From JBKBKC01 sp046294265 (GTDB taxonomy: Bacteria > Pseudomonadota > Alphaproteobacteria > Rhodobacterales > Rhodobacteraceae), in assembly GCA_046294265.1 (NCBI GenBank), contig JBKBKC010000001.1, forward strand, positions 124,001 through 188,000: a stretch of DNA of 64,000 nt, written 5' to 3'. The notes under the pieces are model-generated. The model was given only the letters and a program-made list of their open reading frames with translations, did no database searches and was not told the origin of the DNA. Of this stretch, positions 16,817 through 25,669 are shown one piece after another (positions within the stretch are counted from its first letter, which is position 1; each line of letters opens with the position of its first letter). Made by a program: the position numbers and the translations under genes.

Positions 16817-19800
16817 ATGCTGAGCGCGATCCTGATCGGGAATGAAAGCCTTGCCGTGGAATGCGGGCGCCTCTGGCTGGCGCGCGGGCATGGGATCGCC
16901 GCCGTGGTTACGCGCGCCCCGCTGGTGCGCGACTGGGCGCTTGCGCAGGGACTGCGGGTGGAGGCGCCGGGGCCGAGGCTGGCGGGGCAGTTGCCGCTGT
17001 GTGACTGGCTGTTGTCGGTGGCCAACCTGTCGGTGATCCCCGAGGCGGTGCTGGGGCTGGCCACGGCGGGGGCGGTGAATTTCCATGACGGGCCACTGCC
17101 GCGCCATGCCGGGCTGAATGCGCCGGTCTGGGCGATCCTTGGGGGCGAGGCCACGCATGGCATCACCTGGCACCTGATGACGGGCGGGGTGGACGAGGGC
17201 GCGATCCTGGTGCAGCGGGTGTTTCCCATCGCGCCCGACGATACCGCGCTGACGCTGAATACGCGCTGTTTCGAGGCGGCGGTGGAGAGTTTTCCCGATC
17301 TTGTGGCCGCGCTGGAGGCGGGCGCGCCGGGGCGGCGGGCACAGGATTGCACCGGGCGCACCCTGCACCTGCGCCACGACAGGCCGAGCGCGGCGGGGCG
17401 GATTGATTTTTCGCGGCCCGTGCAGGCGGTGGTTGATCTGGTGCGTGGCCTCGATCATGGCCGCTACTGGAACCCGCTGACGATGCCCAAGATCGAGGTG
17501 ACGGGCCGGGTGCTGGCGGTGGGGTCGGCGGCGGTCGCGGTGGGCGAGGGTGCGCCGGGGGCGGTGCTGGAGGCCTCGCCTGCCGGGCTGGTGGTCGCCT
17601 GTGGTAACGGGGCGGTGCGGCTCACGGCCCTGCGCGACATGGGTGGAGCAGAGGTGTGCCCCGGCACGATCTCCGCGGGCCATCTGGCTAGCCCGGATGC
17701 GGACGAAGCTGCGCGATTGACGGCGGCGCTTGCGCTGGTGGCGCCGCAGGAGGGGGCAGTGCGGGCCTTGCTGGGTGCAGCGGATCCGGTGGAGATTGGC
17801 GGCGCTGGCGCTGGCGAGTCCCGTAGGGTGCCTGTCGCGGTGCCTGCGGGCCTGCCGCGCGACAGGGAGCTGCGGGCGCTGGCGCTGGGACTGGTGCGGG
17901 TGGCAGGGCGCAGCTTGGGGGATATCGCGTATTCGCCGGGGCCGTCGGCGGCTTTGGGATATGTGACGGACTGGGTGCCCTTGCGGGTGGTGGCGTCGGG
18001 CACCTTGGCCGAGGCGCGCGAGCGGTTCGCCCCCGCTCTGTCGGCGGCGCGGCGGGCGGGCGGGTTTGCCTGCGATCTGCCGCTGCGCGATGTCCGGCTG
18101 TCTGGACTGGCCGTGCCGTCCGTTGCGCTGTCCGAGGGGGGCGCGGTGGCAGGCGCGGCGGTGACGGTGGAGGTGACGGCCTCGGGCGTCGTGCTGCACC
18201 ACGACACCGCAAGGCTTGCCCCGGCCGAGGCCGATGTCCTGGCCACCCGCCTGGCGCGGTTTGTGGCGGCGTTTGCGACAGCGGGTGATGGGGCGGAGGT
18301 GTCCGAACTGCCGGTGATGGCCGAGGCCGAGGAGGCACTGGTCCTGCACGGCTGGAACGGCACGGCGCGCGACCATGACCGGGGGCTGACAATGGCATCG
18401 GCGTTTGCCGCGCAGGTGGCGGCCACGCCGCAGGCCGTGGCGCTGGTCTGCGACGGGGAAAGCCTGACCTACGCTGCGCTGGAGGCGCGGGCCAACCGGG
18501 CCGCGCAGGTGCTGCGCGGAATGGGCGTGGGGCCGGGGGTTCTGGTAGGGCTCTGCTGCTCCCGCTCGGTCGATCTGGTGGCGGGGGCGCTGGCGATCCT
18601 GAAGGCGGGCGGGGCCTATGTGCCGATGGACCCGGCCTATCCGGCCGATCGACTGGCGCTGTATGCCGAGGATTCGGGCTGCCCTGTGATCGTGACCCAA
18701 ACCGCCCTCGCCCCCGGCCTTCCGGGGCGGGCGGCGCATCTGTGCCTTGATGCCGATCCGCGTCTGGCAACCGCGCCCGATACCGCGCCCGAGGGCGGGG
18801 CTGGGCCGGGTGATCTGGCCTACATGATCTACACCTCCGGCTCCACAGGCCGGCCCAAGGGGGTGATGATCGAGCACGGCCAGGTGATGAACTTCTTTGC
18901 CGGGATGGATGACAGGATCGGCACCGATCCGGGCTGCTGGCTGGCGGTCACCTCGTTGTCGTTCGACATTTCGGTGCTGGAGGTTTTCTGGACCCTCGCG
19001 CGCGGGTTCAAGGTGGTGCTGACCTCGGATGCGAACCGGGCGATGGTGTCGGGCGGCACGGGCACGGGCATGGGCGGGATGGAGTTCAGCCTGTATTACT
19101 GGGGCAACGACGATGGCGCGGGGCCGAAGAAATACGAACTGCTGCTGGAGGGCGCGAAATTCGCCGATGCCAACGGGTTCTGCGCCGTCTGGACGCCCGA
19201 GCGGCATTTCCATGCCTTCGGCGGGCCCTATCCCAACCCCTCGGTCACCGGGGCGGCGGTGGCGGCGGTGACGCGCAACATCGGGGTGCGGGCGGGGTCC
19301 TGCGTGGCGCCCCTGCACCATCCGGCGCGGATCGCCGAGGAATGGGCGGTGATCGACAACCTGACCGACGGCCGTGCGGGCCTCGCCATCGCCAGCGGCT
19401 GGCACCCCGACGATTTCGTGCTGCGGCCGGAGAATGCACCGCCCGCGAACCGTAAGGCGCTGTTCGACAGCATCGACACCCTGCGCCGCCACTGGCGCGG
19501 CGAGGCGGTGGAGTATCCCAATGGCCGGGGCGGCAGCGTGTCGGTGGTGACGCAGCCGCGCCCGGTGTCGGCGGAGGTGCCGATCTGGGTGACCACCGCA
19601 GGCAACCCCGAGACATGGCGCGAGGCGGGTCGGATCGGGGCCAATGTGCTGACCCACCTTCTGGGCCAGACGGTGACCGAGGTGGGCGAAAAGATCGCGC
19701 TTTACCACGCCGCGCTGCGCGAGGCGGGGCATGACCCCGCGCGGTTCAAGGTGACGCTGATGCTGCATGCCTATCTGGCGGGCGACCGCGAGCAGGCGCG

Positions 19801-21406
19801 CGAGGTGGCGCGTGGGCCGATGAAGGCATATCTGCGCTCGGCCGCGAACCTGATCAAGCAATATGCCTGGGCCTTTCCCGCCTTCAAGCGGCCCGTGGGT
19901 GTGGCACAGCCGGTGGACATCGACCTTGCCAGCCTGACACCCGAGGAATCCGAGGCGATCCTCGATTTCGCCTTCCAGCGATATTTCGAGGAGTCGGGGC
20001 TGTTCGGCACGGTGGAGGATGCCTTGGCCCGCGTGGCGCAGGTGCGCGCCATCGGGGTGACCGAGGTGGCCTGCCTGATCGACTATGGCATCGCCCCCGT
20101 GCAGGTGATGGAGGGGCTGCGGCCTTTGGCGCAGGTGGTGGCGGCCTGCCGGGGCACGGGGCCTGCCGAGGGGGATTTCTCGATTGCCGCGCAGATCGCA
20201 CGGCATGGGGTGACGCATCTGCAATGCACGCCGTCGATGGCCCGCATGATCGCGATGAATGCCGAGGCGCGGGCGGCGCTGGCGGGGCTGCGCACGCTGA
20301 TGGTGGGGGGCGAGGCGCTGCCCGGGGCGCTGGTGGCCGACCTGAAAGGCGCCACATCGGCGCGCATCCTGAACATGTATGGCCCGACCGAAACCACCAT
20401 CTGGTCCACCGTGGAAGAGGTGACCGGAGTCGAGGCCACCACCAACATCGGCCGCCCCATCGCGAACACCCGTGTGTATGTGCTGGATGAGACCGGGCAC
20501 CCCGTGGCACCCGGCATTCCGGGCGAATTGTGGATCGGCGGAGAGGGGGTGGCACGCGGCTACTGGCAGCGGCCCGACCTGACGGAGGAGCGGTTCCGCC
20601 CCGATCCGCAGGGCGGTCGGATGTATCGCACCGGGGACCTCGTGCGGTGGCGGGAAGACGGGCGGCTGGATTTCCTGGGCCGGGCCGACCATCAGGTGAA
20701 ACTGCGCGGCTACCGGATCGAGTTGGGCGAGATCGAGGCGGTGTTGGAGGCGCAGCCGGGTGTGACGCAGGCCGTGGTGATGGCGCGCGAGGATCGGCCG
20801 GGGGATGTGCGGCTGGTGGCCTATCACACCGGCGGGGCGGCGGAGGCCGACCTGCGGGCGGCGCTGGCCTCTGTCCTGCCCGAGCACATGCGCCCGCAGC
20901 ATCATGTGTCCCTGACCGCCTTTCCCCTGACCCCAAACCGCAAGGTGGACCGAAAGGCGCTGCCTGCGCCGGGGGCCGTGCAGGCGGCGCAAGCGGGGGC
21001 CGCGCAGGCCCCTGTTCCCGCAATTCCCGCCTTGCCCAAGGGTGTTGCGGTGGCCGAGATGGTCGCGGCGGCGTGGTGCCGGGTGCTGGGGGTGGCGCAG
21101 GTGCAGCCGGGCGACAATTTCTTTGCCCTGGGGGGCCATTCCCTTCTGGCGGTGCAAGTGCACCGCGACCTGCGGGCGGCGCTGGGGCCTGCCCGACTGT
21201 CGATCACCGACATCTTCCGCTTTCCCACGCTGGGGGCACTGGTGGCGTATCTGGAGGGTAGCGCGGCCCCTGGGGTGCCTTCGGTCGCTGCACCGTCACG
21301 CATCGCGCCCACAGCACCCGGCCCCTCTCGCGCCGATGCGAGGGCCGACGCCATGGCCCGCCGCCGCGCGTTGCGCGGGGCGCGTGACGGCACCGTGAAT
21401 GCCTGA
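16817..21406 (+). CDS. NRPS: formyltransferase - partial C - A interrupted by luciferase-like monooxygenase - PCP
   Basis: A 1529-residue protein. Residues 1-290 are a formyltransferase of the methionyl-tRNA formyltransferase fold, with the catalytic triad Asn88-x-His90 (VNFHDGPLP) and Asp126 (VDEGAIL). Residues about 350-510 resemble only the C-terminal half of a condensation domain, and no HHxxxDG is present. The adenylation domain starts near 520 (TYAALEARANRAAQ; YTSGSTGRPKG about 670). A complete FMN luciferase-like monooxygenase (about 755-1113, from GMEFSLYYWGNDD to MEGLRPLAQVV) interrupts it; this is the TIGR04020, MupA/Atu3671-type family. The A domain resumes with THLQCTPS, MYGPTETT, YRTGDLV and NRKVDRKAL. 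The PCP carries Ser1442 (GGHSL). There is no TE. Start ATG 16817 with AGGGGCG upstream. Confidence 0.95.
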   Translation: MLSAILIGNESLAVECGRLWLARGHGIAAVVTRAPLVRDWALAQGLRVEAPGPRLAGQLPLCDWLLSVANLSVIPEAVLGLATAGAVNFHDGPLPRHAGLNAPVWAILGGEATHGITWHLMTGGVDEGAILVQRVFPIAPDDTALTLNTRCFEAAVESFPDLVAALEAGAPGRRAQDCTGRTLHLRHDRPSAAGRIDFSRPVQAVVDLVRGLDHGRYWNPLTMPKIEVTGRVLAVGSAAVAVGEGAPGAVLEASPAGLVVACGNGAVRLTALRDMGGAEVCPGTISAGHLASPDADEAARLTAALALVAPQEGAVRALLGAADPVEIGGAGAGESRRVPVAVPAGLPRDRELRALALGLVRVAGRSLGDIAYSPGPSAALGYVTDWVPLRVVASGTLAEARERFAPALSAARRAGGFACDLPLRDVRLSGLAVPSVALSEGGAVAGAAVTVEVTASGVVLHHDTARLAPAEADVLATRLARFVAAFATAGDGAEVSELPVMAEAEEALVLHGWNGTARDHDRGLTMASAFAAQVAATPQAVALVCDGESLTYAALEARANRAAQVLRGMGVGPGVLVGLCCSRSVDLVAGALAILKAGGAYVPMDPAYPADRLALYAEDSGCPVIVTQTALAPGLPGRAAHLCLDADPRLATAPDTAPEGGAGPGDLAYMIYTSGSTGRPKGVMIEHGQVMNFFAGMDDRIGTDPGCWLAVTSLSFDISVLEVFWTLARGFKVVLTSDANRAMVSGGTGTGMGGMEFSLYYWGNDDGAGPKKYELLLEGAKFADANGFCAVWTPERHFHAFGGPYPNPSVTGAAVAAVTRNIGVRAGSCVAPLHHPARIAEEWAVIDNLTDGRAGLAIASGWHPDDFVLRPENAPPANRKALFDSIDTLRRHWRGEAVEYPNGRGGSVSVVTQPRPVSAEVPIWVTTAGNPETWREAGRIGANVLTHLLGQTVTEVGEKIALYHAALREAGHDPARFKVTLMLHAYLAGDREQAREVARGPMKAYLRSAANLIKQYAWAFPAFKRPVGVAQPVDIDLASLTPEESEAILDFAFQRYFEESGLFGTVEDALARVAQVRAIGVTEVACLIDYGIAPVQVMEGLRPLAQVVAACRGTGPAEGDFSIAAQIARHGVTHLQCTPSMARMIAMNAEARAALAGLRTLMVGGEALPGALVADLKGATSARILNMYGPTETTIWSTVEEVTGVEATTNIGRPIANTRVYVLDETGHPVAPGIPGELWIGGEGVARGYWQRPDLTEERFRPDPQGGRMYRTGDLVRWREDGRLDFLGRADHQVKLRGYRIELGEIEAVLEAQPGVTQAVVMAREDRPGDVRLVAYHTGGAAEADLRAALASVLPEHMRPQHHVSLTAFPLTPNRKVDRKALPAPGAVQAAQAGAAQAPVPAIPALPKGVAVAEMVAAAWCRVLGVAQVQPGDNFFALGGHSLLAVQVHRDLRAALGPARLSITDIFRFPTLGALVAYLEGSAAPGVPSVAAPSRIAPTAPGPSRADARADAMARRRALRGARDGTVNA

Positions 21407-22010
21407 CCTTTGCGCGGCGCTTCGTGGCCTCCTGCCCCCTGGCGCGGGTGTCGCGCAGACCGATCCGTGCGCGGATCACCCGCTTTGGCCGGGGGAGCAC
21501 CTGCCCGGCGCCACCCCCGCGCGCCTGCGCGAATTCGCGGCGGGGCGCGCGGCGTTCCGCGCGGCGCTTGCCGATGCGGGGCTGCCGCCGATGGCCCTGC
21601 CGATCACCGCCGACCGCAGCCCCGCATGGCCCTCCGGCCTCGCGCTGTCGATCACCCACACCGCCGGCACCTGCCTTGCCGCAGTGCTGCCCGGCGCGCG
21701 GGGTCTGGGGATCGACCTGGAGCCGGACGAGGACCTGCCATCTGACCTGATCCCGTTGATCCTGACGGCGCAGGAACCGGCAGACCCCCGCACCGCACGG
21801 CTGATCTTTTCTGCCAAGGAAGCGGCCTACAAGGCGATCTATCCCCTGACGCGCCGTGTCATCGGCTTTGACGCCATGCGTGTCATCCCCGGCGATACGC
21901 TCATTGCGACGCTTCTCGCAACCTGCCCGCCGTTTTCGGCAGGCCATGTGCTGACCGGGCGCAGCCACCAGGGCGGGGGCAGCATCCTGACCGCCTTTGC
22001 GGTCAGCTGA
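21399..22010 (+). CDS. 4'-phosphopantetheinyl transferase (Sfp/EntD type)
   Basis: A 203-residue enzyme that attaches the CoA-derived phosphopantetheine arm to carrier-domain serines, here the PKS ACP and NRPS PCP. It shows LSITHTAGTC, the Mg-binding GLGIDLEPDE and the FSAKEAAYKAIYP block, in EntD-like spacing. It overlaps the NRPS 3' end by 8 bases, so it is the last gene of the biosynthetic operon. This co-location is the best evidence that the PKS and NRPS are activated and used together. Confidence 0.93.
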   Translation: MPDLCAALRGLLPPGAGVAQTDPCADHPLWPGEHLPGATPARLREFAAGRAAFRAALADAGLPPMALPITADRSPAWPSGLALSITHTAGTCLAAVLPGARGLGIDLEPDEDLPSDLIPLILTAQEPADPRTARLIFSAKEAAYKAIYPLTRRVIGFDAMRVIPGDTLIATLLATCPPFSAGHVLTGRSHQGGGSILTAFAVS

Positions 22011-22205
22011 CCTGAGCCCGTGCGCGCAACCCGGACGCGCAGGTCGCCGGGAAAAAGACCGAGGAAACCGAAACGCCCCTTCGCGCGTTGGGGCTGGGAT
22101 CGGTTCTGGAAACGCAGGCATTGCGTGGTAGGGTCGCACCCGCGGGGCGAGGGGGTGCGGCCTTCCGGTCACTTTTCGAGGCCGCCATTTTTCAAGAGGT
22201 TCACC

Positions 22206-23897
22206 ATGCGCATCGGTCTTCTGGTTCTGGCACTTGCGGGAAGCGTGGCGGGGGCGGCCACGGCGGCGGATCGGGCGCTGATCCTGGCCAATGGCAACTA
22301 TGCCGATGCGGCGGACATCTCCGGGGCGGTTGCCGCGATGCGCGCCGTGCCGGTCATGCAGGCCGAGGGTTTTGTCACCATAGCGGCGGCGGACCAGACG
22401 GCGGCGGGCTTGCGCGCGCGGCTGGCCGAGGCGCTGCGCCAACTGGCGCCGGGGGACCGGCTGGCCATCGTGGTCGTGGGCCATTTCGTGCGCTCAGGCG
22501 GCGAGACGTGGGTTCTGGGAACCGATGCCTCGGTCCCCGATCTGGCGACGGCGGGGGCGCAGGGGCTTTCGGTGGCGACGATCCTGCAGGTTGCGGCAGA
22601 GGTGCCGGGGGGTGCGGTCGTTCTGCTGGGGACGGAGGCGCGGCGGATCGCACTGGGGCGCGGCCTGAGCGCGGGCATAGGGCCGCTGGCGGTGCCCCAG
22701 GGCGTGGCCGTGGTGCGGGGCGATGCAGGGCGCGTGGCCGATTTCGCGGCGCGTGAGCTGACCCGGCGAGGGCGGTCGCTGCCCACGATGCTGGCGGGCG
22801 TCAGCGGTCTTACCGCCGAGGGGTTCCTGGCACAGGTGCCCTTCCGGGGCGATGCGGTGGCAGCCCCTGCGCCTGTGGCCCCTCCCGCCGTTGTGACACC
22901 GCCGCGTCCCGGCCAGACCGATGCCGAGCGCGCGGAAGAGGACCGCATCTGGGCACTGACGCAGCAGGCGGCGACGCAGACGGCGTTCCAGGCCTATCTG
23001 TCGCGCTATCCGGCAGGGCGCTATGCCGCCCTCGCGCGGGCCGAGGTCACGCGCATCGCCGCCGATCCCGCCGCACAGGCGCGCGCGGCGGAAGATGCGC
23101 TGACCCTCTCGCGTGACCAGCGCCGCGCGATCCAGCGGCAACTGTCGATCCTGGGCCACGATCCGCGCGGCATCGACGGGGTATTCGGCCCCGGATCGCG
23201 CGCGGCGATCACCGCCTGGCAGCGGGCGAACGGCGAACCGGCCACCGGGTTCTTGACCCGCGACATGCTGTTGCGCCTGACCGCGCAGGCCGACCGTCGC
23301 GCTGCCGAACTGGAGGCCGAGGCGGCGGCCCGGCAGGCCGCGCAGGACCGCGAGGACCGCATTTATTGGGAACAGACCGGCACCAGCGGCGATGAGGTGG
23401 GCCTGCGCACCTATCTGCGCCGCTATCCCGACGGGCTTTACGCCGAGGTGGCGCAGGCCCGGCTGGACGCGATCGAGGCCGGGCGGCGCGATCAGGCCGC
23501 CGCCGCCGACCGTGCCGCATGGGATCAGGCGCGCGGGATCGACCGGCCTGCCGCCTATCGCGACTATCTGTCCGCCTTCCCGCGCGGCGCTTTCGTGGCC
23601 GACGCGCAGGCCCGGATCGAGGCGTTGCAGCGCCCCGGCCTGTCGGACGCCGACCGGGCGCGCGCCGAGGCGGCGGAGGCCGGTCTGCGGCTCAACGGCC
23701 TTGCGCGCAATCTGATCGAGCAACGGCTGGAGCAGTTGGGGATGCGGCCCGGCGATGTGGACGGCGTGTTCGACGACCGCACCCGCCGCGCGATCCGCCG
23801 GTTCCAGGCGTCCCGCGGCCTGCCCGAAACCGGCTATCTGGACCAGTCGGTGATGGTGGCCCTGCTGGCGGGCGGTGTGCTGCGGATGGGGGAATAG
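22206..23897 (+). CDS. secreted caspase-like (degenerate) protein with two peptidoglycan-binding domains
   Basis: A 563-residue exported protein. Signal peptide residues 1-21 (MRIGLLVLALAGSVAGAATAA). Residues about 22-220 look like a caspase-fold domain (ALILANGNYADA near the start, VVVGHFVRSGGETWVLGTDA where family members have the catalytic His). The position of the catalytic Cys reads VVLLGTEARR, with no Cys, so it is probably inactive. Two PGB_1-like domains follow (about 300-360, LGHDPRGIDGVFGPGSR; and about 500-560, LGMRPGDVDGVFDDRTR), separated by two repeats containing YLxxYPxGxY(A)EVAQA. It probably acts in the periplasm on or near peptidoglycan. Start at 22206 with AAGAGG upstream. 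It ends 3 bases from the convergent next gene. Confidence 0.75.
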   Translation: MRIGLLVLALAGSVAGAATAADRALILANGNYADAADISGAVAAMRAVPVMQAEGFVTIAAADQTAAGLRARLAEALRQLAPGDRLAIVVVGHFVRSGGETWVLGTDASVPDLATAGAQGLSVATILQVAAEVPGGAVVLLGTEARRIALGRGLSAGIGPLAVPQGVAVVRGDAGRVADFAARELTRRGRSLPTMLAGVSGLTAEGFLAQVPFRGDAVAAPAPVAPPAVVTPPRPGQTDAERAEEDRIWALTQQAATQTAFQAYLSRYPAGRYAALARAEVTRIAADPAAQARAAEDALTLSRDQRRAIQRQLSILGHDPRGIDGVFGPGSRAAITAWQRANGEPATGFLTRDMLLRLTAQADRRAAELEAEAAARQAAQDREDRIYWEQTGTSGDEVGLRTYLRRYPDGLYAEVAQARLDAIEAGRRDQAAAADRAAWDQARGIDRPAAYRDYLSAFPRGAFVADAQARIEALQRPGLSDADRARAEAAEAGLRLNGLARNLIEQRLEQLGMRPGDVDGVFDDRTRRAIRRFQASRGLPETGYLDQSVMVALLAGGVLRMGE

Positions 23898-23900
23898 CGC

Positions 23901-24251
23901 CTAGCGGATCCGCAGGTCGGCAAAGTCGCCGCGCCCTTCGTCGGCGATGAAGCGAATCGTGTCGCCCTTTTTCTGCACGACCTGACAGTTGGGCCCAAGG
24001 TTTCGCCGCCCGAAGGTCAGGTCGCGGCAGAAGAGCCCGCCATTCCAGTTCCAGGCCCCGGTGACGGTCTGGCCGAAGGCGCGGCCCTCGATCTTGCCCT
24101 CGGGCAGCACCTTGAGGGTGACGCCCATGCGGGTGAGCGCCTTGCCGGACACGAGGCCGACGAAATCGCCCTTGCTGGAGACGCGGTTGAAATCGGCCAG
24201 CGCGGGGCTGGCCGCGAGGAGGGCGGTGGCGACTGCGAAACTTTTGATCAT
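23901..24251 (-). CDS. small secreted protein, unknown function
   Basis: A 116-residue protein with a clear signal peptide (MIKSFAVATALLAASPALA, residues 1-19) and a mature part rich in beta-prone stretches, including AWNWNGGLFCRDLTFG and NCQVVQKKGDTIRF. The two cysteines could form one periplasmic disulfide. The ATG at 24251 has a CAGG-type site upstream; longer in-frame starts would hide the signal peptide. It converges with the peptidoglycan-binding gene and is followed upstream by dapB on the same strand with a 90-base gap. Similar short proteins occur in Rhodobacterales, but I cannot give a function. Confidence 0.7.
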   Translation of the reverse strand: MIKSFAVATALLAASPALADFNRVSSKGDFVGLVSGKALTRMGVTLKVLPEGKIEGRAFGQTVTGAWNWNGGLFCRDLTFGRRNLGPNCQVVQKKGDTIRFIADEGRGDFADLRIR

Positions 24252-24340
24252 GACATACCTGTTTTGAGGTGCTGCGACCTCTACGCACGGGAGGCCGGAT
24301 CGGATGCATCGCCCGTCCATGACGGTTGCGTGATGGACGG

Positions 24341-25150
24341 CTACAGGCCCAGCACATCGGCCATGTCATACTCACCAGGGGCGCGCCCCTGCCCCCAGAC
24401 GGCGGCCGCGATGGCCCCGCGCGCAAAGATCGCGCGGTCCGTGGCGATGTGGCGCAGGACGATGCGTTCGCCCGCGCCCGCAAAGATCACGTCATGTTCG
24501 CCCACGATGTCGCCGCCCCGGATGGCACTGTAGCCGATGCTGCCCGCCACCCGCGCCCCTGTGATGCCGTCGCGCCCCGAGACGCGGGCCGCGTCATGGT
24601 CCACCGCGCGCCCCACCGCCGCCGCCTGCCCCAGCATCAGCGCGGTGCCCGAGGGGGCATCCACCTTTTGCCGGTGATGCGCCTCGACCACCTCGATGTC
24701 CCAGTCCTGCCCCAGTGCGGCGGCCACGCGCCGGGTGAGGCCCACGAGCAGGTTGACCCCCAGGCTCATGTTGCCCGCGCGGATGATGGTGGCGTGATGC
24801 GCGGCAAGAGCGATGCGGCGCAGGTGTTCGGCCTCCAGTCCCGTGGTGCCGATCACATGCACGGCGCGGGCCTGTGCGGCGAGGGCGGCAAAGTCCACCG
24901 TCGCGGCAGGCGTGGTGAAGTCAATCAGCGCCTGCGCGGTCGCCATCGCCTCCAGCGGGTCATCCGTGACGGTGATGCCCAGCGGCGCGCCGCCCATGGC
25001 GACCCCGGCATCCTGGCCGATCCACGCATGGCCCGGCCGCTCCAGCGCGCCCGCGAGCCGCGCCTTGTCAGACCCCGCCACCAGCCCAAGAAGCATCCGC
25101 CCCATGCGCCCCGAGGCCCCCGCGATCACGATACCCGGCAGATCGGCCAT
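24341..25150 (-). CDS. dapB: 4-hydroxy-tetrahydrodipicolinate reductase
   Basis: DapB reduces 4-hydroxy-tetrahydrodipicolinate with NAD(P)H in the lysine/diaminopimelate pathway. The 269-residue protein has the N-terminal dinucleotide loop GASGRMGRML (residues 10-19), VIGTTGLEAEHL, AGNMSLGVNLL and the catalytic block EAHHRQKVDAPSGTAL, which contains the general-acid His, the Lys and the PSGTA. Length and motif order are normal. It is divergent from rbfA with a 99-base spacer that must hold both promoters. Confidence 0.97.
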   Translation of the reverse strand: MADLPGIVIAGASGRMGRMLLGLVAGSDKARLAGALERPGHAWIGQDAGVAMGGAPLGITVTDDPLEAMATAQALIDFTTPAATVDFAALAAQARAVHVIGTTGLEAEHLRRIALAAHHATIIRAGNMSLGVNLLVGLTRRVAAALGQDWDIEVVEAHHRQKVDAPSGTALMLGQAAAVGRAVDHDAARVSGRDGITGARVAGSIGYSAIRGGDIVGEHDVIFAGAGERIVLRHIATDRAIFARGAIAAAVWGQGRAPGEYDMADVLGL

Positions 25151-25249
25151 GATGTTCCCCCTGTTGCGCCACCTTGCCTAGCGCAAGGCAGGCCGCGCGC
25201 AAAGGCCCCGCGCTTGCGTGTGGGGCGCGGGTGGCCTATGTGCCTGCCC

Positions 25250-25669
25250 ATGTCGAACCGCCCCCCCCAGGCCCGCGGCCCGTCGCAACGCCAGTTGCGG
25301 GTGGGCGAATTGATCCGGCGCACCCTGTCCGAGGTGCTGAACCGGGCCGAGGTGCATGACCCCGTGCTGAACGCCATGTCGATCACCGTGGGCGAGGTGC
25401 GCCTGTCGCCCGACCTGAAGATCGCGACGGTGCATGTGATGCCGCTGGGTGGTGCGGGCGTGGACGAGGCGGTGCAGGCCCTCGCGCGCAACAAGGGCGA
25501 GCTGCGCCGCCGCGTGGGGGCGGCACTGACCCTGAAATTCGCGCCCGACCTGCGATTCCGCCCGGATGAGACCTTTGCCGCGCTGGACGAGACGCGGCGG
25601 CTGTTCGCCGACGAAAAGGTGCAGCGGGATCTGGCGGCGCGCGAGGATGCCGACGGGGACGATGCTTAG
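25250..25669 (+). CDS. rbfA: 30S ribosome-binding factor A
   Basis: A 139-residue KH-fold protein that binds immature 30S subunits and helps 16S 5'-end maturation, especially in the cold. Shows RVGELIRRTLSEVLNRAEVHD, VRLSPDLKIATVHVMPLG and LKFAPDLRFRPDETF, the typical conserved stretches. I use the ATG at 25250 (MSNRPPQARG). The frame is open far upstream over dapB but without conserved sequence. It overlaps the next gene by 8 bases, and truB follows, an arrangement common in alphaproteobacteria. Confidence 0.96.
   Translation: MSNRPPQARGPSQRQLRVGELIRRTLSEVLNRAEVHDPVLNAMSITVGEVRLSPDLKIATVHVMPLGGAGVDEAVQALARNKGELRRRVGAALTLKFAPDLRFRPDETFAALDETRRLFADEKVQRDLAAREDADGDDA

Noticed and set aside
16295..21163. 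A 1622-codon open frame on the minus strand opposite the NRPS
   Set aside because: It mirrors the NRPS coding frame in high-GC DNA, is rich in Arg/His/Pro and has no recognisable domain. The plus-strand NRPS motifs are unambiguous.
24326..25249. Long N-terminal extension of the rbfA frame over dapB
   Set aside because: The extension is antisense to dapB and unlike any protein. RbfA has its normal length from 25250.
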